Of a stretch of DNA of 64,000 bases, positions 1 to 7,524 are shown piece by piece. The translations under genes were made by a program, and so were the position numbers. The notes under the pieces are model-generated. The model was given only the letters and a program-made list of their open reading frames with translations. It was not told the origin of the DNA and searched no databases. The stretch is from Blautia sp. OF03-15BH (lineage in GTDB: Bacteria; Bacillota; Clostridia; Lachnospirales; Lachnospiraceae): positions 124,001 through 188,000 of the forward strand of contig NZ_QSCM01000002.1 of NCBI RefSeq assembly GCF_003463065.1. The letters are read 5' to 3'. Numbering within the stretch: position 1 is the first letter of the stretch; every line of letters begins with the position of its first letter.

Positions 1-875
1 CCTTAAGCAAATGTTTCCATACCAAATTTATCACCACCTCTCCCATTGCACAGATGCCGGATTCCGAGTACATCGAGTTCAGTGCAGGCAGTGCATTAGA
101 GAAAGCAAAACAGATTGTCAAAATGGCAATCGAGAACTTCAAAAACCGTAAACCGGATCTGGTATACATTCCGGATATGAAACAGAAAGCAACCGTTGGT
201 TACTCTGTTGAGGCGATTGTTAAGACTCTGGATGGTGTTACCAACTCTCAGGTTGACAAGACCGGAACTACCAAACCGCTTATTGACTGTATCACTTCCG
301 GTGTTATCCGTGGTGCAGTAGCTATGGTTGGATGTAACAACCCGAAGATTCGCCCGGACTATGCTCATATCGAGCTGATGAAGAAACTCATTGCGAACGA
401 TATCATCGTTGTAGCATCCGGATGTTCCGCTCAGGCAGCTGCAAAAGCAGGTCTGATGGACAAAGCTGCAAAAGATCTCTGCGGTGCAGGCTTAAAGAGA
501 GTCTGTGAGCTGGCTGATATCCCGCCGGTACTTCACATGGGCTCCTGTGTAGATATTTCCCGTATGATGATCCTGGTAGCAGAGCTGGCTAAGGATTCCG
601 GACTGAACATTTCTCAGCTGCCGGTTGTAGGCTGTGCTCCGGAGTGGATGTCTGAGAAAGCAGTTTCTATTGGAAACTATGTAGTAGCTACCGGTATTGA
701 TACCTTCCTTGGCGTTGATCCGTACGTAAGCGGTTCCAGCGAGATCTCTGATCTTCTGACCAACGGCGTAAAAGAGTGGGTTGAGGCTTCCTACACCGTA
801 GAGAAGGATATCGAGAAACTGGTTGATAAAATGATTGAAAGAATCGAAGAGAAGAGAACGGCCCTGGGCATCTGA
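1..875 (+). CDS. cooS: Anaerobic CO dehydrogenase catalytic subunit, 3' part only
   Basis: The reading frame is open from base 3 to the stop, so the 5' part lies outside the window. About 290 residues of a roughly 630-residue Ni-Fe CODH are present. The fragment begins with a block typical of the family (HTKFITTSPIA) and carries the C-terminal C-cluster ligand motifs GCNN, SGCSAQAA and GCAPEWMSEKA, plus GSCVDISR. The enzyme interconverts CO and CO2 with ferredoxin and, in acetogens, forms a complex with acetyl-CoA synthase (here acsB). It is followed by a small hairpin, cooC and acsB in the same direction, so it is the acs-operon CODH (also called acsA) rather than a stand-alone CODH. Identity is secure; the missing N-terminus, with the B- and D-cluster ligands, cannot be judged. 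Confidence 0.95.
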   Translation, partial: LSKCFHTKFITTSPIAQMPDSEYIEFSAGSALEKAKQIVKMAIENFKNRKPDLVYIPDMKQKATVGYSVEAIVKTLDGVTNSQVDKTGTTKPLIDCITSGVIRGAVAMVGCNNPKIRPDYAHIELMKKLIANDIIVVASGCSAQAAAKAGLMDKAAKDLCGAGLKRVCELADIPPVLHMGSCVDISRMMILVAELAKDSGLNISQLPVVGCAPEWMSEKAVSIGNYVVATGIDTFLGVDPYVSGSSEISDLLTNGVKEWVEASYTVEKDIEKLVDKMIERIEEKRTALGI

Positions 876-895
876 TTCTGAGCACTCTTTGATTC

Positions 896-931
896 CTGAC
901 AGGCAATAAGAGAATTTACATAGCCTGTCAG
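896..931 (+). other. Intercistronic hairpin between cooS and cooC
   Basis: A perfect 9-bp stem (CTGACAGGC / GCCTGTCAG) with an 18-nt loop follows the cooS stop codon. Only a short, broken T stretch follows, so it is more likely an mRNA-processing or 3'-stabilising structure than a full terminator. Confidence 0.5.
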
Positions 932-1018
932 TTTCTGGAAGCGGATCCGGCATCTTTTTAAAAGGCTGCAGGGATTCGCTTTCGAAGCGGAGAATATTTC
1001 TGGAAGGTGGATGAAGAC

Positions 1019-1780
1019 ATGAAAATTGCAGTGACCGGTAAAGGCGGTGTGGGAAAAACGACCTTCGCAGCCACTCTGGCCAGATTATATGCAGAAGAGG
1101 GAAAAAATGTTCTGGCGGCTGATGTGGATCCAGATGCAAATCTGGGCCTGGCCCTTGGTTTTTCCGAGGAAGAGCTGGATGAGATCATTCCAATTACCAA
1201 GATGCGTAAACTGGTGGAGGAACGGACAGGTGCAAATGCGAACAATCAGTTCTATAAACTGAATCCGAAAGTAGATGACATTCCGGATACTTATTCCAAA
1301 AAGTGTAACGGTGTAAAGCTTCTGGTGCTGGGAACCGTGGATACGGCCAACAGCGGCTGTGTCTGCCCGGAGCATGTGATGCTGAAACGTATCATCAACC
1401 ATCTGGTTTTACGTAGTAATGACGTGGTCATTCTGGATATGGAAGCCGGACTGGAGCATCTGGGAAGAGGCACGACAGAGGGAATGGATCAGTTCGTGGT
1501 TGTAATTGAACCGGGAGCAAGAAGTATCCAGACCTATAAAAATGTAAAACGCCTTGCATCAGGACTCGGTGTAAAGAAAGTCCGGGTTGTGGCCAATAAG
1601 GTTCGGAATGAGGACGATGAAGCATTTATTAAAGAGAGGATCCCGGAAGAGGATCTTTTAGGCTTTGTCCATTACAATCCGGAAGTGATCGACGCAGACC
1701 GGCAGGGGAAATCCCCATATGACTGCAGTGAAACTGCAGTGGAAGAAATCAAAAAAATAAAAGAAAAACTGGAAGCCTGA
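1019..1780 (+). CDS. cooC: CODH/ACS nickel-insertion ATPase CooC/AcsF
   Basis: A 253-residue MinD/ParA-type P-loop ATPase. The deviant Walker A motif (GKGGVGKTT) is at residues 8-16, followed by the switch motif DVDPDANLGLALG and a paired-Cys motif near SGCVCPEH that matches the dimer-interface CxC of CooC proteins. The family uses ATP to mature the Ni-containing clusters of CODH or ACS. An ATG at 1019 is chosen because a GGAAGG ribosome site precedes it; an in-frame GTG at 1007 overlaps that site. It lies between cooS and acsB, so it could serve either enzyme, and no second paralogue is in the window. Confidence 0.9.
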   Translation: MKIAVTGKGGVGKTTFAATLARLYAEEGKNVLAADVDPDANLGLALGFSEEELDEIIPITKMRKLVEERTGANANNQFYKLNPKVDDIPDTYSKKCNGVKLLVLGTVDTANSGCVCPEHVMLKRIINHLVLRSNDVVILDMEAGLEHLGRGTTEGMDQFVVVIEPGARSIQTYKNVKRLASGLGVKKVRVVANKVRNEDDEAFIKERIPEEDLLGFVHYNPEVIDADRQGKSPYDCSETAVEEIKKIKEKLEA

Positions 1781-1817
1781 AAAAGATTCCGGTATTTTGA
1801 AATTGGAGGTAATTATC

Positions 1818-3941
1818 GTGACTTTATTTGACGTGATTTTCAGCGGAAATGATACAGTCTATGATCTGACAGTAAAAGCTGTTGATGATGCAATTGCAGC
1901 AAACGGTGCGGATAAAGCAGTAAGCTTCCCGCATACTGCATACAGCCTTCCCTGCTACTATGGCGTAACAGGAACAAAGATCACCAATCTGGGTGATATG
2001 AAAAATGCTCTGGATGTTGTAAAATCTCTGATGACCAGAGATCAGAAACTGAACGATGCTTTCATGTCCGGTGTTGCTACCGCACTTTGCGCTGAGTTTA
2101 TTGAGGCTCTGAAATACATTGACGGTGCTACACCGTATGAAGAGCCCTGCTACGGACATCTGGCAGATGCTGTGATCCGTGAGCTCGGTGTTCCCCTTGT
2201 AACCGGCGATATCCCGGGTGTTGCTGTTATCCTTGGTTCTGCTCCTTCTGTTGAGGAAGGTGTGGCTCTGGTGAAATCCTATCAGGCACAGGGTATTCTG
2301 GTAACTCTGGTAGGCGGCATCATCGATCAGGTGGCTGAGGCTGGCATGAAGACCGGCGCTAACGTACGTGTTATCCCGCTTGGTAAAGATGTAACCTCTG
2401 TTATCCACGTGGTATCTGTAGCAGTCCGTGCGGCTCTGATCTTTGGTAACGTAACTCCTGGTGACGCTTCAGCTCTGATGGAGTATACCATGAAACGTGT
2501 ACCGGCATTCGTAAATGCTTTTGCTCCGCTGGATCCGGTTATCGTAGCCTGTGGTGCAGGCGCTATCGCTCTTGGTTTCCCGGTAATCACCAATGAGGAG
2601 ACCTTCAGCGTACCGAAGAGCCTGATCGTACAGAAAGACGTAAGCAAATTCAATGCTACCTCTCTTGAGGCTCGTGATATTAAGATCAAGATCACCAATA
2701 TCGATATCCCGGTTGCATTCGCATCCGCATTCGAGGGTGAGATCATCCGTCGTGGTGACATGCAGGTTGAGTTCGATGGTTCCCGTGTGGACTGCTGCGA
2801 GCTGGTTCAGACCATGGATGCTTCCGAGATCGAGGATCACAAGATCACTGTTGTAGGGCCGGAAGTAGATGAGATGGAGCTGGGCAGCAAGAACAGCATC
2901 GCTTACGTCGTACAGGTTGCAGGCAAAAACATGCAGCCGGATTTCGAGCCGGTTATCGAGCGTAAATTCCATAACTACATCAACTGCATCGAGGGTGTAT
3001 ACCATACCGGTCAGCGTGACATGCAGCGTGTACGTATCAGCAAAGATGCTTTCAATGCTGGTTTCCGTATCAAACATATCGGTGAAGTTCTTTACGCTTC
3101 TGTAAAGAATGAGTTCGATGCAGTTGTTGACAAGTGTCAGGTTACGATCTACACGGATCCGGCTGAGTGTACCAGAATGCGTCATGAGGTGGCTATCCCC
3201 ACTTTCGACAAACGTGATGCACGTCTTGCAAACCTTACCGATGAGTCCGTAGATGTATATTACAGCTGTATCCTTTGCCAGGCATTCTCCCCGAGCCATG
3301 TATGTGTGGTTACTCCGGAGAGACTTGGTCTTTGCGGTGCTGTTTCATGGCTGGATGCAAAAGCTACCAACCAGCTGGATCCGAATGGTCCTTGTCAGGT
3401 GATCACCAAAGAGAGACCGATCGATGAGAGAATCGGTGAGTATGAGGATGTCAACGAGGCAGTTAAGAAACTCTCCCAGGGTGCTCTGGAAGATGTATCT
3501 CTGTATTCCATCATGGAGAAACCGATGACCTCCTGCGGATGCTTCGAGTGTATCTGTGGTATCGAGCCCTTCTCCAACGGCGTATGCATCACCAACCGTG
3601 AGTATGCAGGTATGACTCCTCTCGGAATGACCTTCCCGGAACTGGCTTCCATGACCGGTGGCGGAGTGCAGACTCCTGGCTTCATGGGACATGGTAAACA
3701 CTTCATCGCTTCCAAGAAATTCATGAAGGCTGAGGGTGGTATCGAGCGTATCGTCTGGATGCCGAAGGCCCTGAAGGAGCAGGTTGCAGACAGACTGAAC
3801 CAGACAGCCAAGGAGCTGTACGGAATCGAGAACTTCACAGATATGATCGGTGACGAGACCATCGCAGAGGATCCCGAGACCTTACTGGAGTTCCTGACTG
3901 AGAAAGGCCATCCGGCACTTGGAATGGATCCGATGATGTAA
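1818..3941 (+). CDS. acsB: Acetyl-CoA synthase (CODH/ACS alpha subunit)
   Basis: A 707-residue protein that condenses CO, the methyl group from the corrinoid protein, and CoA into acetyl-CoA. The A-cluster ligands are all present: C484, C487, C496, C506, C573 and C575. Their spacing (0, 3, 12, 22, 89, 91) is identical to that of the Moorella enzyme (506, 509, 518, 528, 595, 597, from family knowledge). The start is taken as GTG 1818, preceded by TTGGAGG at a good distance and giving the usual N-terminus MTLFDVIF. Length is slightly below the roughly 730 residues of the Moorella protein. It is 37 bases after cooC and followed by a 394-base gap with a structured element and a new promoter, so downstream acs genes may be transcribed partly on their own. 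Confidence 0.96.
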   Translation: MTLFDVIFSGNDTVYDLTVKAVDDAIAANGADKAVSFPHTAYSLPCYYGVTGTKITNLGDMKNALDVVKSLMTRDQKLNDAFMSGVATALCAEFIEALKYIDGATPYEEPCYGHLADAVIRELGVPLVTGDIPGVAVILGSAPSVEEGVALVKSYQAQGILVTLVGGIIDQVAEAGMKTGANVRVIPLGKDVTSVIHVVSVAVRAALIFGNVTPGDASALMEYTMKRVPAFVNAFAPLDPVIVACGAGAIALGFPVITNEETFSVPKSLIVQKDVSKFNATSLEARDIKIKITNIDIPVAFASAFEGEIIRRGDMQVEFDGSRVDCCELVQTMDASEIEDHKITVVGPEVDEMELGSKNSIAYVVQVAGKNMQPDFEPVIERKFHNYINCIEGVYHTGQRDMQRVRISKDAFNAGFRIKHIGEVLYASVKNEFDAVVDKCQVTIYTDPAECTRMRHEVAIPTFDKRDARLANLTDESVDVYYSCILCQAFSPSHVCVVTPERLGLCGAVSWLDAKATNQLDPNGPCQVITKERPIDERIGEYEDVNEAVKKLSQGALEDVSLYSIMEKPMTSCGCFECICGIEPFSNGVCITNREYAGMTPLGMTFPELASMTGGGVQTPGFMGHGKHFIASKKFMKAEGGIERIVWMPKALKEQVADRLNQTAKELYGIENFTDMIGDETIAEDPETLLEFLTEKGHPALGMDPMM

Positions 3942-3948
3942 TTCAACA

Positions 3949-4167
3949 GTTTTGCACGCAGATGCAGAAGAGAAGAGCCGTTGCGTGTTTACACGCGAAA
4001 GGCGATTATCTTCTGTATCTATGGGCAGAATGGTGCTGAGCCCCGGTGGGGCTCGTTAAGCACGGACCGAAGCGGAAGCGTAGACCCATTTAGGGAAGGG
4101 ACGGAAGCTGCCGTTCAGGCAGCGTACCGCCTGCGTCACGCAGGCGGGTCCCTGACCTGTGCAAAAC
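3949..4167 (+). ncRNA. Structured intergenic element inside the acs operon
   Basis: This 219-nt segment folds by eye into a closed multi-branch structure. An outer 9-bp stem (GTTTTGCAC 3949-3957 / GTGCAAAAC 4159-4167) encloses three parts. First, a 12-bp arm pairs 3960-3971 with 4009-4020 and holds GCGTGT/ACACGC and GCC/GGC hairpins. Second, an arm pairs GTGCT with AGCAC (4033-4063) and contains the 7-bp stem GAGCCCC/GGGGCTC. Third, a GGGAC/GTCCC arm (4098-4152) carries two hairpins, GCTGCC/GGCAGC and CCGCCTGCG/CGCAGGCGG. No codon-like gene is credible in it. I do not recognise a known RNA family; it could be a regulatory or processing RNA, or a non-autonomous mobile element with inverted ends. 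Strand is assumed from the operon. Confidence 0.55.
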
Positions 4168-4242
4168 GTCCGGTATCCACTCCATTCCCCCACAAACTTT
4201 TCCATAATCCGGAAAAATGTTAAAAAATTGTCATTCTGTCTA

Positions 4243-4271
4243 TTGAAATTTATTGCGGAATATTGTAAAAT
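4243..4271 (+). promoter_or_regulatory. Sigma-A type promoter upstream of acsD
   Basis: TTGAAA (4243-4248) and TAAAAT (4266-4271) are separated by 17 bases in an AT-rich stretch. This sits 65 bases before the acsD start and after the structured element, so it would transcribe acsD-folD independently of cooS-acsB. Confidence 0.65.
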
Positions 4272-4335
4272 AGACTAGTTAAGTTAAAAATAATTACAAA
4301 GAAATAACCAGTTTTTTGAAGGAGGTTTTATTAAA

Positions 4336-5277
4336 ATGGCATTTACTGCAAAATCAGGAAAATTCAGCGCCAGCATCAACTCCGTTGAGGTGGGTTGTGG
4401 AGATAAGAAGATCGTTCTCGGCGGAGAGAATGTACTTCCTTTCTACACCTTTGACGCACCGGTCGAGAACGCACCGAAGGTTGGCGTTGAGATCACAGAT
4501 TCCGGTCTTGAGAATGAGCCGGAGTGTGTGAAGAAATATTATGAGGGCTGCGAGACTGTTGCCGATATGGCAAAGAGAGCAGCAAGCTTTGAGGGAGTAG
4601 ATTTCTTAAGCTTCCGTATGGATGGCGGAGATCCGAACGGTGCAAACAAATCTACAGAAGAGCTCATTGCTATGCTGAAAGAAATCGTGGCAGCAGTAGA
4701 TCTTCCGCTGGTAGTTTGCGGATGTAAACATGCAGAGAAGGACGCAGAGCTCCTTGCCAAAGCAGCTGAGGCTGTTGACGGAAAGAATGCCCTGATCCTG
4801 GCTGCAAAAGAAGAAAACTACAAACAGGTGGGTGCAGCAGCAGGCCTTGCTTACAAACAGGTCGTAGGTGCTGAGTCCGCAGTAGATATCAACCTTGCAA
4901 AACAGCTGAATGTACTTCTTACTCAGCTTGGTGTAGACGGTAAGAGCATTGTTATGAATGTTGGTTCTGCAGCAGCAGGTTATGGTTTTGAGTACGCAGT
5001 ATCTACCATGGACCGTGTAAAAGCAGCAGCTCTGGCTCAGGGCGATGTAACTCTGCAGATGCCGATCATTACTCCTGTAGCATCCGAAGCATGGGGCGTA
5101 AAAGAGGCTATGGCTTCTGAAGCTGATATGCCGGAATGGGGAGATCAGGAAGAGCGTGGAATCGATATGGAAGTTGAGACTGCAGCAGCAGTTCTGGCAT
5201 CCGGTTCCGATGCAGTGATCCTGAAACACCCGGTATCCATTAAAACCATTTCTACCATGATCAAGGAATTAATGTAA
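4336..5277 (+). CDS. acsD: Corrinoid iron-sulfur protein small subunit
   Basis: A 313-residue TIM-barrel subunit of the corrinoid iron-sulfur protein (CoFeSP), which carries the methyl group between AcsE and AcsB. The N-terminal region (SINSVEVGCGDKKIVLGGEN) and the barrel segments with SAAAGYGFEYA are typical of AcsD/CdhD. No Fe-S motif is expected in this subunit and none is seen. A strong AAGGAGG ribosome site precedes ATG 4336. It is followed after 29 bases by acsC, its obligate partner. Confidence 0.94.
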   Translation: MAFTAKSGKFSASINSVEVGCGDKKIVLGGENVLPFYTFDAPVENAPKVGVEITDSGLENEPECVKKYYEGCETVADMAKRAASFEGVDFLSFRMDGGDPNGANKSTEELIAMLKEIVAAVDLPLVVCGCKHAEKDAELLAKAAEAVDGKNALILAAKEENYKQVGAAAGLAYKQVVGAESAVDINLAKQLNVLLTQLGVDGKSIVMNVGSAAAGYGFEYAVSTMDRVKAAALAQGDVTLQMPIITPVASEAWGVKEAMASEADMPEWGDQEERGIDMEVETAAAVLASGSDAVILKHPVSIKTISTMIKELM

Positions 5278-5306
5278 TTGTTGCTGCATAAGGAGGATAT
5301 AGAATA

Positions 5307-6656
5307 ATGGCACTTAAAGGTCTTGATATTTTTAAATTATCACCGAAGAAAAACTGTAAAGAATGCGGATGCCCGACCTGTATGGCTTTCTCCATGAAGG
5401 TTGCTTCCGGAGCGATCGAGCTCTCCAAATGTCCGTATTTCTCTGCTGACGCTCTGGCTTCCCTGTCTGAGGCAACCGCTCCGCCAATGAAAACCATCAA
5501 AGTTGGTACCGGCGATGCTGAGCAGACTCTGGGCGGTGAGACCGTTCTGTTCCGTCACGAGAAAACTTTCGTGAGCAAAACCAGATATGCTGCTCATCTG
5601 TGCGACTGCATGGACGAGGCAACCATCGATGCTAAGATCGCTAAAGTAGCTGCTGTTGATTATGATCGTATCGGTGAGAGAATGTACACCGAGATGGTTT
5701 ATGTAAATCACAGCGAAGAGCCGAAAACGGACTTTGTTGAGCTGGTGAAAAAAGCAGCTGCTATCGAGGGCAGAGTACTGATCATCGATACCAAGGATGT
5801 TGAGCTTGCCAAAGCTGCTCTTGAAGTAAGCAAAGACAAGAAACCGATCCTGAACGGTGCAGATGCTTCCAACTATGAGGCTATGAGCGCTGTTGCTACT
5901 GAGGCAGGCGTTGTACTTGGCGTATCCGGAAAAGACATCAACGAGCTTTACGATACCGTAGCAGCTCTTGAAAAACTGGGCAACAAGAACCTGATCATCG
6001 ACTGTGGCAAAAACTCCATCAAAGAGGCTTATGCCATCGCTGTTCAGTTCCGTCGTGCCGCTATCAAAGACGGCAACAGAACCTGCGGTTATCCGTCTCT
6101 GGTAAATGCAGCTGTTCTGGCTCATGGTGACAAACACCTGCAGGCAGCACTGGCATCTCTGTTTACCATGAAATACGGTTCTATCGTAGTAGTAGAAGAG
6201 ATGGATTACGCTACCGCACTTCCGCTGTACGGTTTAAGACAGAACGTATTCACAGACCCGCAGAAACCCATGAAGGTAGAGCCGGGTATCTACTCCATCA
6301 ACGGTGGTGATGAGAATTCTATCTGTCTGACCACTGTAGACTTTGCTCTTACATATTTCGTAGTATCCGGTGAGCTGGAGCGTTCCGGCGTACCGTGCAA
6401 CCTGATCATCAACGATGCAGGCGGACTTTCCGTTCTGACTTCCTGGGCAGCTGGTAAGCTTTCCTCTTCCTCTATCGCTAAATTCTTTGAGGAGCAGGAT
6501 ATCGCCGGCAAGATCAAGAACCACAAACTGGTTATCCCGGGTAAAGTTGCTGTACTGAAGGGTGATCTGGAAGCAAAAATGCCTGGCTGGGAGATCATTG
6601 TTGGACCCAGAGAGGCAGTTCAGCTTGTAAAATTCCTTAAGGATATGCAGGGCTAA
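5307..6656 (+). CDS. acsC: Corrinoid iron-sulfur protein large subunit
   Basis: A 449-residue CoFeSP large subunit. The N-terminal Fe-S domain has the four-Cys motif NCKECGCPTC (C17, C20, C25) with C42 as the likely fourth ligand of the low-potential [4Fe-4S] cluster that reactivates cobalt. The middle is a TIM barrel and the C-terminal part (residues ~320-449) is the B12-binding Rossmann-like domain, with NDAGGLSVLTSWAAGKLS. A GGAGG ribosome site lies before ATG 5307. Gene order acsD-acsC-acsE follows the methyl-transfer chain. Confidence 0.95.
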   Translation: MALKGLDIFKLSPKKNCKECGCPTCMAFSMKVASGAIELSKCPYFSADALASLSEATAPPMKTIKVGTGDAEQTLGGETVLFRHEKTFVSKTRYAAHLCDCMDEATIDAKIAKVAAVDYDRIGERMYTEMVYVNHSEEPKTDFVELVKKAAAIEGRVLIIDTKDVELAKAALEVSKDKKPILNGADASNYEAMSAVATEAGVVLGVSGKDINELYDTVAALEKLGNKNLIIDCGKNSIKEAYAIAVQFRRAAIKDGNRTCGYPSLVNAAVLAHGDKHLQAALASLFTMKYGSIVVVEEMDYATALPLYGLRQNVFTDPQKPMKVEPGIYSINGGDENSICLTTVDFALTYFVVSGELERSGVPCNLIINDAGGLSVLTSWAAGKLSSSSIAKFFEEQDIAGKIKNHKLVIPGKVAVLKGDLEAKMPGWEIIVGPREAVQLVKFLKDMQG

Positions 6657-6668
6657 GATATAAAAAAG

Positions 6669-6701
6669 GATGGCGGCACAGCTTCTTCTTGTGCCGTCAT
6701 C
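6669..6701 (+). other. Hairpin between acsC and acsE
   Basis: A 12-bp stem (GATGGCGGCACA / TGTGCCGTCATC, with one G-U pair) and a 9-nt loop lies directly after the acsC stop. The sequence after it is AT-rich but not a T-tract, so it probably tunes mRNA processing or stability inside the operon rather than ending it. Confidence 0.55.
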
Positions 6702-6735
6702 TAAAATAATAAAAAGAATAAAGGAGAACACAACC

Positions 6736-7521
6736 ATGGCAAAATTTGTTACGATTGGTGAGAGACTTTCCACTACTGCTCCGGCAGTCAACAAGGCATT
6801 TATGGAGAGAGATCCGGAGCCGATTCTGAAAAGAGCAAAACAGCAGCTGGATGCAGGCGCTGTTTACCTGGATGTAAACATCGGACCGGCTGAGGGTTAC
6901 GGCCCGGACCTGATGAAATGGGCAGTACAGCTCCTTCAGGGCGAGTTCGACAACGTTCCTCTGGCACTGGATACCTCCAATAAAGAGGCTATCGAGGCTG
7001 GTATCTCTGTTTACAACAGAAGCAAAGGAAAACCGATTGTAAACTCTGCTGACGCTGCAGGAAGAATCGAGAACATCGATCTGGCAGCTGCTAACGATGC
7101 AATCGTTATCGCACTTTGTAACGGCGAAGGAATCGCAAAAGACAATGATGAGCGTATGGGTTACTGCCAGCTGCTTCTGGAGAGAGGTCTGGAGCATGGT
7201 ATGGAAGCTGAGGATCTCTGGTTCGACCCGCTATTCCTGGTTGTAAAAGGAATGCAGGACAAACAGATGGAGATTCTGGAGTGCATCAAGATGTTCGCTG
7301 ATATGGGTCTGAACTCCACCGGCGGACTTTCCAACAACAGTAACGGTATGCCGAAGACCATCCGTCCGATTATGGATTCCGCTCTGGTAGCTATGGCTAT
7401 GATGCAGGGTCTGACCTCCGCTATCGTAAACCCGAATGACCTCCGTCTGATGGAGACCATCAAATCCTGTGATGTATTCAAAGGAAACACCCTGTACGCA
7501 GATTCCTATCTGGAGCTGTAA
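6736..7521 (+). CDS. acsE: Methyltetrahydrofolate:CoFeSP methyltransferase
   Basis: A 261-residue pterin-binding TIM-barrel protein that moves the methyl group of 5-methyl-THF to Co(I) of the corrinoid protein. Visible family features are the start FVTIGERLSTT, the strand LDVNIGPAEG, LALDTSNKEAIEAG, and the C-terminal NNSNGMPKTIRP and SAIVNPNDLRLM motifs. ATG 6736 follows AAGGAG at 6721-6726; an in-frame upstream ATG at 6670 would place translation inside the intercistronic hairpin and is not used. It ends 3 bases before the activator gene, so the two are probably translationally coupled. Confidence 0.94.
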   Translation: MAKFVTIGERLSTTAPAVNKAFMERDPEPILKRAKQQLDAGAVYLDVNIGPAEGYGPDLMKWAVQLLQGEFDNVPLALDTSNKEAIEAGISVYNRSKGKPIVNSADAAGRIENIDLAAANDAIVIALCNGEGIAKDNDERMGYCQLLLERGLEHGMEAEDLWFDPLFLVVKGMQDKQMEILECIKMFADMGLNSTGGLSNNSNGMPKTIRPIMDSALVAMAMMQGLTSAIVNPNDLRLMETIKSCDVFKGNTLYADSYLEL

Positions 7522-7524
7522 TAA

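Noticed and set aside
3981..4223. An 80-codon open frame between acsB and acsD
   Set aside because: It lies across the highly paired structured element, has no ribosome site and no family resemblance.
4606..5229. Long minus-strand frames opposite acs genes and elsewhere
   Set aside because: They are Cys/His/Ser-rich mirror frames of well-identified genes with no ribosome sites.
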